DNA of 64,000 nucleotides from Portulaca oleracea (GCA_029582165.1 CM055881.1:29940094-30004093), one strand, 5' to 3'. Shown: positions 11,515-22,689, counted from the first letter of the stretch. The notes: generated from the letters alone by a model not told the origin. Program-made: numbers and translations.

Positions 11515-12239
11515 ATGTTGTGTAAACTGGTCTCGATAATTTAAAGTTCGAAGAGAATTGAAAAATAAAACCTAGAAGAATTTACTGGGCCGGGTTCTAA
11601 AATTGGACAGACAAATTCCAGTAAATCAACAAACTAATAATAAATACACTAATATATCTAAAACTAACTCATAACTACACTTAAATAAATTCAAATTAAA
11701 AATTCAGAAAATTTAATCAAAATTTGAAGAGTATAAACTTATAGATTACATATATACACACCAAAATTCGAAGAGCAAATTATAATGTGTGAGGTAGAAA
11801 TTAAGTTACAATTAAAATGTGAAATTTTAGGGTTAAAAACGATTTTCTTTTTAAAAAAAATGTTGTCATTAAGGAGATTCAAACATGCAATTCTGCACAA
11901 TTTCAAGCTACCTAGAAATGTTGTCATTAAGGGTTCCAAACGATTTTTCTATTGTTTCATATCATGTGTTACACTTTGGTGACCATTTCTAAAAGATGAT
12001 GTCTTGAGTTGTATTGTTAAAGTTGCTTGGTACGGTGGATGCATTTATTTGAGACAAGCTGACTTTGAATGGCTGGTGAAACAGAGATTGATTTTCAATT
12101 TTTTGCTTTATTTGGTGGTTCTGATGCTTGTTGTGTTTTGAAGTGTTGTCTTTGTTTCTTTGCCGTGCTTCTTGTTTTGGGTTTCTTTTTACTTTGTTTC
12201 TGAATATGTCCAGTATCTGAATATGTTGTATCCTGTGCT
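11515..12239. other. AT-rich spacer, no gene seen
   Basis: Both strands were read. No coding pattern, no inverted repeat of note and no RNA gene is visible between the LINE and the GC-rich repeat fragment. Open frames of 65-66 codons here are in low-complexity AT DNA. Confidence 0.6.
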
Positions 12240-12660
12240 GGGATTTAAAGTATTCCCCCGTTCCCATCGCCATTAAGAGCGGGGATTTTTCCCCACAGCG
12301 ATGCGGGGCCATGACGCGTATGGGGATTCCCACCCCATTGTCAGCCCTAGGTAACACATTGGAGTTCTAATCAAGTAGTATCGGCAAAATTTTATCTGAT
12401 CCGAATTACTCGAATTGTCCGACCCGGAAAAATCGGGTATAAACATAGATTTTTCGTCCGAATTTTGATATTAACTGAATATTCGGACATAAAATTTCTT
12501 TTTTTTTCTATTGTCCAAACCTGATTTTATCTTCGTCCGAATTGCCCGACTCGGTTCGACCCGAAATAAAACCGGGCCCGGAATGAATTTCTCGTCCAAA
12601 TTCTGGCATTGTCCGACCCGAATTTACCCGGACCCGAATTTTTGCCAGCGCTATAATCAA
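12240..12660 (-). mobile_element. GC-rich repeat fragments (CCCCG and CCGACCCG phrases)
   Basis: The bottom strand of 12240-12350 reads GACAATGGGGTGGGAATCCC and later GGGGAAAAATCCCC. It is related to the top strand at 28345-28480 (GACAATGGCGCGGGAAATCC, then GGAGAAAAATCCCC), so the two are inverted copies of one repeat. The adjacent 12385-12640 repeats TCCGACCCG/CCGAATT phrases. These look like degenerate non-autonomous transposon pieces; the superfamily is not identified. 12660-13255 is AT-rich and empty. Confidence 0.45.
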
Positions 12661-13255
12661 GTATGATGTGGCAGGGAGCGAAAACTTCCCGAGACCCATA
12701 AGGAATCAATACAAGCCCACTTAAGTCACCTTTGACACCGATTCATCATTATTAAAGTCATGGTAAATATATTAAAATCACATAGGTATAAAAATCGATA
12801 TATTAGTGTCAAATAGTAAATGTATATATATTACGATCCAATACCCAAAAAATTGGTATATTTTGATTTAAAAATTCTTATTAAAATTATAATTTGACTT
12901 ATTTATAAGACACTATTAACATTGAGGATGTCGGAAAATTATTTATGTTTTGTCTTTTTTGTTTGATTAATATTAACTCTATCTTAATAAGTTATCGAGA
13001 AACTGTCTTTAAATCGTTAGATTTATTTTCTTTAACCGCAAAAGTACCTTATAATTGTAAATTAAGTACGATCCAAAAATGAATTTTGAAAATTTGGATA
13101 GGAAAAGATAATTTCTCCAAATTATGGATACTTCCACATAATCTTTTGAAACTTTTTAGATCCAATAGACATGGGTTTGATCAGGGGTGGATCTGGCATG
13201 TGCTTGACTCCACTGGAATTTTTTTTAAAAAAATCTGATTTTAGGAAGAAAAAAA

Positions 13256-13279
13256 AAAATATATATATATATATACACA

Positions 13280-13311
<32 letters not shown>

Positions 13312-13318
13312 GAGAGAT
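13256..13318. repeat. Compound microsatellite (TA)n(CA)n(GA)n
   Basis: A run of TA is followed by ACACAC and then about 36 bases of GA with one GG interruption. Confidence 0.95.
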
Positions 13319-13333
13319 TACGCGCATAGATAG

Positions 13334-13445
13334 TCAATTGCTTCCCTCCATTATTCAAGACGTGAGTTCGAGACTTATTAGATGTAGGTAGCAATCTTTT
13401 TTAAAATCAATTGCTTCCCTCCATTATTCAAGACGTGAGTTCGAG
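13334..13445. repeat. Direct repeat of 39 bp, period 73
   Basis: The stretch starting TCAATTGCTTCCCTCCATTA at 13334-13372 is repeated without change at 13407-13445, with AT-rich sequence between. No gene function is evident. Confidence 0.85.
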
Positions 13446-14349
13446 TCCTAGCCGCATTTAGCTGTGCGACTGCCTTATTTAATCTATTTACAAGCTTCAT
13501 TCCTTCTATCCGAAACTCGAAAGTCCAATTTTTGCAATCTCCAATCCTCCCTCCCCACAAGTTATATGGTATACCATGGTAAGTATAATTTTAGTATTGA
13601 AATATATCAATTTTTTATATGGTAAATTTTTGTGAAAATTTGAAAATTTCGCAAAATATCGATGAACTTTTATATAATATTAATAAATTTATAGTGAATT
13701 ATAATCAATATTGATTAATTTTTAAAAATAGTTTGATATGTATGGTGTATCTAGGTAGGTATACCACGGTAGACCATATAACGATTGCTCCCTGGACCCA
13801 TCAACTCAAAAATCAGAGAACTCGTCGTCGTCGACACCCAACGACAACCGCCTCTGTGCGTCATTTGCAGCCTGCAACAGCAGTCTGCGCTCGTCTGCTC
13901 CCAGTCACTGTCTTTCGGTCCATCTCTTTATATCTACTGTTTCAACTCAACCTCTTGTGATTTATTATTTTAAATTACTCTCTAAGTTCTAAGTTTCTAT
14001 TATCATTCACGATTCTTCTATAATCCATTCTCAGTTCGTTCTCAATTCTCGTGACACTCTAGTATTTTCTCAATTCACTTCAATATTATCAAATTAGGAG
14101 TACCTATTCATGAATTGAATTATGTAAGTGTTGAAAATAGAATTTACTAATTAGATGCATAACCTACTATGTTTCTATTTGAATTCGGAGATTGTCAATT
14201 GTTAAGATTTTGTATATTTACTTGCTAGTTAATTGAATTATGAATGTCTAATTTGCAAACTTACTTTAGGTGTTGTTAAATTTTAGTTTTTTTTAACAAT
14301 TTGTTATTGATTCTACTAACTCTAAATCTTGAATCTGACACTGGATTTG

Positions 14350-14479
14350 ATCTGGGGTGGACTCGGCGATTGCGGCGTTGTTATTTGTTAAAGCCAATGC
14401 CTCCAAGACTGTAATACCTCCCTTCCCCGCAGTGCCGCAGCCTGAGTACGAGCTGGGTAAGGCTCACCGGTGCAGGTAT
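14350..14479 (+). pseudogene. Unassigned coding-like stretch ending in a possible splice donor
   Basis: One frame reads SAIAALLFVKANASKTVIPP and then FPAVPQPEYELGKAHRC before AG|GTATTT, a plausible 5' splice site. The frame is closed just upstream by TGA and has no ATG. The composition is less AT-rich than its surroundings. I do not recognise the protein. It could be a captured gene piece or part of a 5' region of the next gene. 13450-14350 otherwise shows only AT-rich DNA. Confidence 0.25.
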
Positions 14480-14755
14480 TTGGTTCAATTATAAGCTAGC
14501 TAAAATTAGAGCAACTCGATGATTTGATTTGAAAACTGTAATCGGGATTTGATGGTTTGGACTATTTGTGGCGGGATAAGTTCGAATCGTGGGAGTACAT
14601 GGAACCCACCTCCAAATTAACCATAAAATATAGAAAAATGGAAGTGGGTGCTCCGTGCTCATCTTTATCTCACTACTTTACTTTATTCTTCTATTGCAAG
14701 AAAAAGTAAAGAAGAAGACAACTAAGAACAGGAATACAACAGGGAAGAAGAAGGC

Positions 14756-17700
14756 ATGGAAACTCAAGAAGAGGGCAACAGATCAATGATGAAGAAAGTT
14801 GACTCCAAAGATTCATGGGATTCTTATCTCAACCAAGCCAAGGCTCAGGGTTCCCCTGTAAGTAAAATCGTCACCCTTGCAATTGATTGAAACGGTGCAA
14901 ATACCCTGGCATAAATTCTGACCCCCATCTTTTTGTTGGAGATTGGGTGTAATTGGGTTTTGGGTGTTGATTGATTGAGTTGAAAAAAAGATGTTATTTT
15001 GACTTGCATGGAGGTAATATTAATTTATGCAGATTGTGGTTCATTTTGGAGCATCATGGTGCATACCTTCAGTTGCTATGAATCCATTCTTCGAAGAATT
15101 GGCCTCAACTTACCCTGATGTAATGTTTCTCAGTGTTGATGTTGATGATGTCACGGTATATCCCTCATCTCCAAATGCCTTTAATCAGTCATTTTGCATT
15201 ATAAGTTGTTTATTATATACATAGCATCACATTATAGCCTTATAGGGGTTACTGCCTTGCCGTACTCATGTCTGTGCATATTTTTGGCAAGTTTGAACGT
15301 TCAAAATAATGTTATTCGAATTTGGTACTGCTTAGCTATTTTGTGGCTCTTCATGATTGTTGGTCAGTTAGTTCATATGCAAACGCTACTGTGATGGTTG
15401 GTCCAAATATCCATTGATTGTTGGCCAGTTAGTTTATATATGTGGAAAATTAAGAGCTTTTGCTCATATATATGCGCGTACATACATAAACGTCACTGCT
15501 TAGCTATTTTGTGGCTCTTCATGAGTGGAGTGTTTGGAGGATTGTGTGTTTAAATTATCTGAATAAATAGGAATATACAATTAATCCGAGGTTCCAAACA
15601 TTTGAGGAGAAATATGAGTAATATACTGTCTGCGCTTAAATCTTAAAGTTTCTCTCCTTTAGTCCAAATATCCTATGAAGCTCAAATGTTGTATGTATTT
15701 GTGGCTTAAAACGTGTCCATATTAGTTGCTGCATTAGTGCATCTGCAACAATAACCATCCTACGTTAAATCATTTATCGACAAAAGCTCTTCCTGTAGTC
15801 GTGTTAAATACTGGCACTATGCATGATAGTGTGGTATGGTAAGGGGAAGTGGTGCCCAATGTATTTCACAAACCAGATGGTTGATTACATACCTTAGCAT
15901 GGTCAATCTTGTGGTGTGAGTTTTGGACGAAAAAAGATGCAGCATTGGTCAAGTTGGAGCCCAGAAGGAGGGAGAGGATGATATAGAGAAAGGGAAAAGA
16001 AGATTACTTCTTGTAGATATGGCCCCGTGGGTTCAACTATAAAACTGAATTTTATAAGTTCTGTGGAGTCCATTGGCCACCATCAATGTCAGTAGTGACA
16101 GTAAGAGATGCTTCAGAAGGAATGTAGGAGATAGGAAGTTGGGCAGATGGCTCTGTAAGTGTTCTTTTATTTTTATTTTTATTTATCGAAGTTTATGTCA
16201 ATAATATAGACAGTTGAAAAAGACTTATTTTGTTCAACTTGGATTGCAATGGACAAAAGTAAATGTCCCATTGAACCTCCTTTGCTTCTTTTCCATGGAG
16301 TAGTTGGTAGCGGATGACTTTTAAATCTCTGGTCAGCTGGAAGCAGTTTCTCTAAATTGCAAAATTTACGGGTAAGACTGCTACATCCACAACCACTCCA
16401 TGCCTTGCCTAGGTGGGATTTTGGAGTGTAGAGGTATTTAGGTCAGTGGTTGGTTGTTATGCCAACTCAGCAGCAGGGGTCTGAGTCTGTTGTTGCTCTC
16501 CCCTTCTTGTGGCTTGTATATATATCTATGTCTGAGCCTTGTACAGTGACTTACACATTATTTGAATACATAGTTTTTTCCTCTCATACTTGTTCACATG
16601 GTATCAGAGCGCCTCAGGTTCTGACCTGGAGATTGCTCAATTGATCTTCGTTGATTTCGTCTCGAATCAGCGAATTTTTTTTCTGATCGATCGATTAATC
16701 GATTGATTCTTTCCTTTCTCTGCTTGATTGATCGATCGGTCGATTGTTCTTTAACTCCTTCAATTGATTGATTGATTGACTCCTCTGCGATATTCCTTTC
16801 GATAGATCGATCGCATCTTTCATCTTCGATTGTTCAGTCGCTCCTTTGTCTTCCTCCTATTGATCGATTATTGCTTCTCTCCTTCGATTGTCATCTCATT
16901 CATCATGAGCAGTGACAGAGAGATTTCTGGTGTTCGTTTTAGAGATTCGCGCTCGGTTTTGATTCAACAAGATCTGTACAACAATGATCCATTGTATTTA
17001 CAACCTTCCGATCATCCTGGACTTCAACTCGTCAATGTCAAGTTGAATGGCAATAATTTCCAGAAGTGGAGCAGGTCGATTAAGATAGCGCTGCGCACCA
17101 AAGTGAAGCTAGGGTTTGTGACTGGAGATTGCAAGAAATCGGCATATCGAGGCATGAAACTTGAGCAGTGGATTAAATGTGATAGCATGGTAATTAGTTG
17201 GATCTTGAATTGTATTGTTCCTGATCTATCTGAATCGTTCTTATATGTCGAGTCGGCTCAAGAATTGTGGGAGGAACTATGCGAGCGTTTTGGCCAAAGC
17301 AATGGCCCAATGCTCTTTCAACTGGAGAAAGAGATTCATGATCTGCATCAAGGAAATTATTCTGTTGCCATCTACTACACGAAATTGAAACAATTATGGG
17401 ACGAGTTGAATGCTATGATCAATGTTCCTGAGTGCACATGTCCCACAACTTGTCCTCATGGCAAGCAGGCGGCGGAGCTTGAACAGAGAAGGCGCCTAGT
17501 GCAGTTTCTGATGCATTTGAATGATGATTATGACATCATCAGAGGTCAAATCCTTGCAATGGATCCCCTACCGCCTGTGAACAAAGCCTACTCCATGATC
17601 CAGAGAGCTGAAAGCCAGAAGCAAGTTTCTGGAAATCTGCACTCGATTGGTGAGATTGCTGCTATCTCTACCAAACACATGGTCGCCAAGGATACAGAGG

Positions 17701-20700
17701 CTAGCAAGGCCCTAGTTGCCAAAGGTTCACAGAAAGAGCGAAAGGATGGCAAGAAACTGAAGAACCAAAAGTTTTGCACACATTGTGAAAAACCAGGCCA
17801 TGACCGGGATCAATGTTTCCAGCTACATGGTTATCCAGAGTGGTGGTTTGAGAAGAAAAAGGGCACAAAGGTGGCGGGCAATGTTCATACCAACTCGGAG
17901 AATTATTTTGACACGCCTTTTGACACCACTGCTCCTCTACAGGCCAGTCCGTTACCACCTCTTGATAGCAGACTTGTTCAGGCTATCGCCCAGGAAATGC
18001 TGAGGATGACGCAAGGAAAACAATCCCCTGAGAGTTCTGTGATCTCTGCGGATCATTTTGCACATTTCGCAGGTAATCAATTTACCATTAGCACTTTTGC
18101 TGGTCCTGATGCTTGCTGTGCTGCACAAACTCATCTTGATGGGGCTTGGATTGTTGACACGGGTGCGAGTGACCATATGGCATATGATTTGAGCACCTTT
18201 TCTGATGTGTTTCCTTTACCTCATCATGTGCTTGTTACTTTACCTGATGGACGGATTAAGAAAGTGACCATGGGAGGGCGTGTTGTTGTGACTCCTGGTT
18301 TAACCTTGCAGAGAGTTTTGTTTGTACCAGACTTTAAATACAACCTTATATCTGTCATCAAATTGATGAATGAACAACATCTGGCTGTTCGCTTGTTTCC
18401 TGACAAATGCCTATTTCAGGACCCTTTAAGTGACCAAGTGGTTGCTGAGGCTCGAGTTGTGGCAGGTCTATATAGGTTGTTTCCAAGGCTCCAGGACCAA
18501 GGCAGAGTTAGGAGTAATGAAGATCATACTATGGCTGTTTTCCCTTCTATTGCATCAGTTGCTAATAAGGCAGTTTCTCTTGATGTTTTACATGCTAGAT
18601 TGGGTCATGTTTCTATGTCCAAGTTGGTTCATATTCCCGAATTTAAGAATCTTGCCAATAATGCTTTTGATTGTGAAGTTTGTATCATGTCAAAGGCACA
18701 CCGATTGCCATTCCATCGGAGTACAATAAAAACAAGTTCTGTTTTTCAACTTGTTCATTTGGATCTATGGGGACCATATAAGACCGGGAATGTGGATGGG
18801 TCTCACTATTTTCTAACCATCGTTGATGATTTTAGTCGGTGCACATGGACCCAATTGTTGCGAAGCAAAACTCAGGTGTTTGGGGCTGTTCAGAACTTTT
18901 TTCATATGGTTGAAACCCAATTTGGTACCACCATCAAGGTCATACGATCTGATAATGGCACCGAGTTCATTCAACACACTTGTGCTTCCTTTCTTAGTTC
19001 CAAGGGGGTTTTGCACCAACGCACTGTGGCTGGAACACCCCAGCAGAATGGTGTTGTGGAAAGGAAACACCGACATTTGCTGGAGGTTGCTCGAGCCATC
19101 CGATTCCAGTCACATCTCCCTAAATATTTTTGGGGAGAGTGTGTGCTTGCCGCCACACACATTATTAATCGGCTTCCCACCGAGGCCTTGAAGTGGAAGA
19201 GTCCTCATGAGGTCTTGTATGGGGAAAGGCCGAGTCTTTCTGATTTGAGAACCATAGGTTGCTTATGCTATGCAACCATTATCGGTCGAAAAGACAAATT
19301 CGCTGCCAGAGCCACCAAATGCATTCTCTTGGGGTATAGTTTTGGGGTCAAGGGCTACAAACTATATGCTTTGACTGATAAGAAGATATTTCACAGTCGG
19401 GATGTGGTATTTCAGGAGAATGTCTTTCCTTTTCAACGAGCTTCTATTTCGTTGCCCTCTCAAGAACCTGATTCTACTCCTGCTGTCTTTTCTGGGCATC
19501 CAGTAGAGGACCTCCACTTGTACAGTCTGTCTGATCATTACAGTCTGCCTGATCCTCCTCCCACCTTGACACCTCCTGACCCTCTTCCTGATATCCCCAG
19601 TGGCGTGAACAGTCCACCTAGGATACAATCCCAGGATCCTGGTGTTGTCCACTCCTCGGAATCACCTGCTGCTCATCTGCACTCTCCTCCTCCTAGGCGC
19701 TCCCACAGACATCGAGAGCCACCCAAGTGGCTCCAAGATTTCATTCACCAAGCGGGGATGGCATCTCACACTGGTTCCTCCTCCCCCAACTCCTCATATC
19801 CCTTGCTAAGTCAAGCTGATCTCACCCATTTTTCAGCTGACTTTGTGGCTTCATTCCTCAGTTCCCTTCAAGTTCCCGAACCGGCATCTTACCAGCAAGC
19901 TTGTTCGAGTCCTGAATGGGTATCGGCCATGCAACAGGAGTTGGATGCTCTTGAACGTAATGACACGTGGGTTCTCACTGAGCTTCCTGCGGGCAAAAAG
20001 GCTTTGTCCTCTAAATGGGTGTACAAGATCAAGTTCCGTCCCGATGGGTCTGTGGAGCGGTACAAAGCGCGTCTAGTTATTCGCGGGTTTGAGCAAGTCA
20101 AGGACAAAGACTTCAAACATACTTTCTCCCCAGTGGCCAAGTTGAGTACGGTACGCTTACTTATCTCCTTAGCCACTTCTATGGGGTGGCCCCTCCATCA
20201 GTTGGACATCAACAACGCTTTTTTGCACGACTTTATTGAGGAAGAGGTTTACATGAAGCCACCAGAGGGATATCACAAAGCTGTTGGAGGGCAAGTCTGC
20301 AGGTTGCAAAGGTCGTTGTATGGCCTGAAACAAGCCTCTCGCCAGTGGAATATCGAGCTCACCAAGTTCTTGAAGGGACTTGGCTTTCGGCAATCCAAGG
20401 CCGATTATTCTTTATTTAGCAGGGAAGTGGATGGTCTATTTGTCCACATCTTGGTCTATGTGGACGACCTCTTGATCACGGGGGATGACTCCCATGGGAT
20501 CTCTCAGGTGAAGGAAGCGTTACATCGGGCTTTCACGATTAAGGATCTGGGCTTGGCTCGCTACTTCCTGGGCATCGAGATCGCCAGGTCTGAGTCAGGC
20601 ACCTTCCTCAATCAACGTAAGTACATTGTGGATATATTGCACGATGTCGGACTTACCGGTGCCAAACCCGCCAAATTCCCTCTCCCGAAAGGCCTTAAAC

Positions 20701-22128
20701 TGTCCACTGAGTCTGGCCCACTGTTGGATGATCCCGAGAAGTATAGGCGGATTGTTGGACGACTTCTATACTTGACCATAACGAGGCCTGACATCAGCTA
20801 TGCCACTCAGCATCTTAGTCAATTCCTTCAAGCTCCTGGCGTTCCTCACTACCAGGCGGCCCTGCATGTCTTGCGGTATTTGAAGGGTACCCTTAACAAG
20901 GGCCTTCTTTATTCCTCTCATTCCGCTCTCCAGGTGTTAGCTTATTGTGATGCGGACTGGGGAGGTTGTCCCATGACGGCCCGATCTTTGAGCGGCTACT
21001 GTGTCTTTTTTGGTGGCAATTTGGTTTCTTGGAAAACCAAGAAACAGAAGACGGTTTCCAAGTCTTCCGCCGAGGCGGAATATCGTGCTATGTCCAGTGC
21101 CACTTCCGAGCTTGAATGGCTTGTTCACCTCCTTACAGATTTACATGTTCCTGTGGCGTTTCCTATCACTCTCCATTGTGATAACAAGGCCGCGATCCAC
21201 ATTGCTACCAATCCGGTCTTTCATGAGCGGACCAAGCATTTGAACATTGATTGCCACTACACTCGGGACAAACTTACGGAGGGTTTTCTTCACTTAGTGC
21301 ATGTTCCTTCTAGGGAACAACTTGCTGATATTTTGACCAAACCTCTAGGGGAGCTTCCGCACAACTATCTTTGTTCAAGGTTGGGTTTGTTGGACAATCC
21401 TCCCAATCCACCTTGAGGGGGGGATGTAGAGGTATTTAGGTCAGTGGTTGGTTGTTATGCCAACTCAGCAGCAGGGGTCTGAGTCTGTTGTTGCTCTCCC
21501 CTTCTTGTGGCTTGTATATATATCTATGTCTGAGCCTTGTACAGTGACTTACACATTATTTGAATACATAGTTTTTTCCTCTCATACTTGTTCACATGGA
21601 GTATTGGTTTCGGTTTCGGCATGTCTTGTGATTACCAGACTGCTACTTGGTGCCTTACAATACATGGATTGGTTATGACCATGTTAACGTTTATCAATTA
21701 TCTCATCATGGGAGCTGAGCAAACGTCAAGTTATCTAACTTTCTCATTTATGAGAATTTACATGTGTATGGGAGTAAAATGAAGTGTCAAGCATCCAAGC
21801 TAAGTCGCATCAAGTGTGCAAGCATTTGAATTTTAAAGTCAAGTAATTGTGTGTAATTCCTAAATGCAAGTCCCTAGTATCACAGTTGGTACGTTCAGAG
21901 CATCAGGTTTAACCGTTGAGCATTAATCATAGTATGCTTCTTCATCTTATCTTGTTCTTCTTTTATGTTTAGGAGGTGGCTTCCAAGATGGAAGTGAAGG
22001 CTATGCCAACATTCATCCTGCTGAACAAAGATGGCACTCCCGTTCACAAACTAGTTGGAGCAAACCCAGAAGAGATAAGGAAGAGGGTAGACAATTTTAT
22101 TCAATCCAGTGGTGAATATGCTGTCTAG
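14756..22128 (+). CDS. CXXS1: Thioredoxin-like protein CXXS1 (3 exons; copia element in intron 2)
   Basis: Three exons join without frame breaks: 14756-14857, 15033-15155 and 21973-22128, giving 126 residues. Splice sites are GT/AG (GTAAGT, GTATAT donors). The active site reads WCIPS (residues 43-47), where the second cysteine of a normal thioredoxin CGPC is serine. That marks the plant CXXS class, linked to disulfide isomerase-type activity rather than full dithiol reduction. The cis-proline loop VKAMPTF and the end KLVGANPEEIRKRVDNFIQ fit the fold, and length matches CXXS1 (about 118-126). No signal peptide, so probably cytosolic. Intron 2 is 6817 bp, of which 5170 bp is a same-sense copia element; without it the intron would be about 1.6 kb. 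Splicing across or premature polyadenylation in the LTR could reduce expression. The call is firm from motif order. Confidence 0.93.
15156..16426 (+). other. 5' part of CXXS1 intron 2
   Basis: No coding pattern beyond chance frames. A short phrase (GCTTAGCTATTTTGTGGCTC) occurs twice, near 15330 and 15497, suggesting a small duplication. The retroelement begins at 16427. Confidence 0.6.
16427..16598 (+). repeat. 5' LTR of the copia element
   Basis: 172 bp, TG...CA, identical to the 3' LTR. It contains a TATATATA stretch near 16518, which may act as its promoter box. Confidence 0.95.
16599..16610 (+). other. Primer-binding site (initiator Met-tRNA)
   Basis: TGGTATCAGAGC directly after the 5' LTR is the standard Met-tRNA primer site of plant copia elements. 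Confidence 0.93.
16680..16900 (+). other. Copia leader rich in GATCGAT/TGATTGAT repeats
   Basis: The untranslated leader between the primer site and gag contains many overlapping ATCGATCGAT and GATTGATTGA words. Such a leader can fold back and could contain the RNA packaging signal; that is inference. Confidence 0.6.
16905..21416 (+). CDS. Copia gag-pol polyprotein, intact frame
   Basis: The frame is open from 16830 (1528 residues); the start at 16905 (MSSDREISG) is preferred because the first 25 residues lie in a GATC-rich leader and are not gag-like. Numbering from 16830: gag N-terminal domain about 40-250; zinc knuckle CTHCEKPGHDRDQC (about 315-329); protease WIVDTGASDHMA (about 439-450); integrase with zinc motif near 590-630 (HARLGHVS, CEVC) and D-D-E residues in HLDLWGPY, RSDNGTEF and NGVVERKH (about 643, 708, 742); reverse transcriptase with LVYVDDLLITG (about 1210); RNase H from YCDADWGG (about 1370) to the end. 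No stop or shift was seen. One frame for gag and pol is normal for this superfamily. The PRR-rich stretch 880-990 links integrase to reverse transcriptase. Confidence 0.95.
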   Translation: MSSDREISGVRFRDSRSVLIQQDLYNNDPLYLQPSDHPGLQLVNVKLNGNNFQKWSRSIKIALRTKVKLGFVTGDCKKSAYRGMKLEQWIKCDSMVISWILNCIVPDLSESFLYVESAQELWEELCERFGQSNGPMLFQLEKEIHDLHQGNYSVAIYYTKLKQLWDELNAMINVPECTCPTTCPHGKQAAELEQRRRLVQFLMHLNDDYDIIRGQILAMDPLPPVNKAYSMIQRAESQKQVSGNLHSIGEIAAISTKHMVAKDTEASKALVAKGSQKERKDGKKLKNQKFCTHCEKPGHDRDQCFQLHGYPEWWFEKKKGTKVAGNVHTNSENYFDTPFDTTAPLQASPLPPLDSRLVQAIAQEMLRMTQGKQSPESSVISADHFAHFAGNQFTISTFAGPDACCAAQTHLDGAWIVDTGASDHMAYDLSTFSDVFPLPHHVLVTLPDGRIKKVTMGGRVVVTPGLTLQRVLFVPDFKYNLISVIKLMNEQHLAVRLFPDKCLFQDPLSDQVVAEARVVAGLYRLFPRLQDQGRVRSNEDHTMAVFPSIASVANKAVSLDVLHARLGHVSMSKLVHIPEFKNLANNAFDCEVCIMSKAHRLPFHRSTIKTSSVFQLVHLDLWGPYKTGNVDGSHYFLTIVDDFSRCTWTQLLRSKTQVFGAVQNFFHMVETQFGTTIKVIRSDNGTEFIQHTCASFLSSKGVLHQRTVAGTPQQNGVVERKHRHLLEVARAIRFQSHLPKYFWGECVLAATHIINRLPTEALKWKSPHEVLYGERPSLSDLRTIGCLCYATIIGRKDKFAARATKCILLGYSFGVKGYKLYALTDKKIFHSRDVVFQENVFPFQRASISLPSQEPDSTPAVFSGHPVEDLHLYSLSDHYSLPDPPPTLTPPDPLPDIPSGVNSPPRIQSQDPGVVHSSESPAAHLHSPPPRRSHRHREPPKWLQDFIHQAGMASHTGSSSPNSSYPLLSQADLTHFSADFVASFLSSLQVPEPASYQQACSSPEWVSAMQQELDALERNDTWVLTELPAGKKALSSKWVYKIKFRPDGSVERYKARLVIRGFEQVKDKDFKHTFSPVAKLSTVRLLISLATSMGWPLHQLDINNAFLHDFIEEEVYMKPPEGYHKAVGGQVCRLQRSLYGLKQASRQWNIELTKFLKGLGFRQSKADYSLFSREVDGLFVHILVYVDDLLITGDDSHGISQVKEALHRAFTIKDLGLARYFLGIEIARSESGTFLNQRKYIVDILHDVGLTGAKPAKFPLPKGLKLSTESGPLLDDPEKYRRIVGRLLYLTITRPDISYATQHLSQFLQAPGVPHYQAALHVLRYLKGTLNKGLLYSSHSALQVLAYCDADWGGCPMTARSLSGYCVFFGGNLVSWKTKKQKTVSKSSAEAEYRAMSSATSELEWLVHLLTDLHVPVAFPITLHCDNKAAIHIATNPVFHERTKHLNIDCHYTRDKLTEGFLHLVHVPSREQLADILTKPLGELPHNYLCSRLGLLDNPPNPP
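21411..21424 (+). other. Polypurine tract of the copia element
   Basis: GAGGGGGGGA lies just before the 3' LTR and just after the polyprotein stop (TGA, 21414-21416); it would prime plus-strand synthesis. Confidence 0.85.
21425..21596 (+). repeat. 3' LTR of the copia element
   Basis: 172 bp, identical to 16427-16598, followed by the duplicate TGGAG. The remaining 376 bp of intron 2 up to 21972 shows nothing further. Confidence 0.95.
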
Positions 22129-22570
22129 TTCCATCTTCCCTGCTACTCTCTCTGTCAAATGGTGAAGGTTTCTCCATTTTTCAGTGGTGGATTGTACCTA
22201 TGTGTATATGATTGTGAACCTTTTCCTTGTGTGGTCATTGTACATTAAAAGAAGCTTGTGAATGATCCAATGACGTGTGAGTGTGTATGTATATGTACGG
22301 GTTCTGATGTTATGTGGGGTTATCTGACATAGGTTTAAGGAATTATAAGTTACAGTTTTTGTTACCTGGAGCACTCAGCCACTCCCCTCATGATAATTTT
22401 TGATTTTTTTTTTTACTTACAATCAGTTTATTATGTCACTTGCTGTCAGGTGTCTGAGGGTGGATGAAATCAGACTTGACTAGTGTAATTGATGAAGCAA
22501 ATGTTGTATGCTGCATTACATTTAGGGTGGACATAATTTTTTCAACTTCGAACGACATACTTTTATGATA
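22129..22570 (+). other. CXXS1 3' untranslated and downstream region
   Basis: No gene. An ATTAAA-type polyadenylation signal (ACATTAAAAGAAG) occurs near 22243, about 115 bases past the stop, and may set the CXXS1 3' end. Confidence 0.4.
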
Positions 22571-22575
22571 TTTCT

Positions 22576-22689
22576 GAGAGAAAACTATATATACTGTAAG
22601 TTTCAGGTGTAAAAATTAGTACTGACAGAGGCGAGAGCAAACTATGTATACTGTAAGTTTCAGGTGTAAAAATTAGTACTGATAGAGGC
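22576..22689. repeat. Tandem duplication, two 57-bp units
   Basis: Units 22576-22632 and 22633-22689 share ATACTGTAAGTTTCAGGTGT and end GA(C/T)AGAGGC. They differ at about three positions. Confidence 0.9.

Larger units (their letters stand above)
16427..21596 (+). mobile_element. Complete Ty1/copia LTR retrotransposon inside CXXS1 intron 2
   Basis: Two LTRs of 172 bp, 16427-16598 and 21425-21596, appear identical base for base, begin TG and end CA. The 5-bp target duplication TGGAG stands at 16422-16426 and 21597-21601. A primer-binding site TGGTATCAGAGC complementary to initiator Met-tRNA follows the left LTR at once, and a purine tract (GAGGGGGGGA) precedes the right LTR. Between them a single uninterrupted polyprotein frame is present. 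All parts for transposition are in place, so insertion was recent and the copy may be competent. Whether it is active cannot be told from sequence. Confidence 0.97.

Noticed and set aside
16830..16904. The first 25 codons of the copia frame
   Set aside because: The frame is open here, but the residues are hydrophobic and not gag-like, and the DNA is part of the repeat-rich leader; the ATG at 16905 fits better.
17588..21243. Bottom-strand and alternative-frame ORFs over the copia polyprotein
   Set aside because: Shadows of a clear coding frame.
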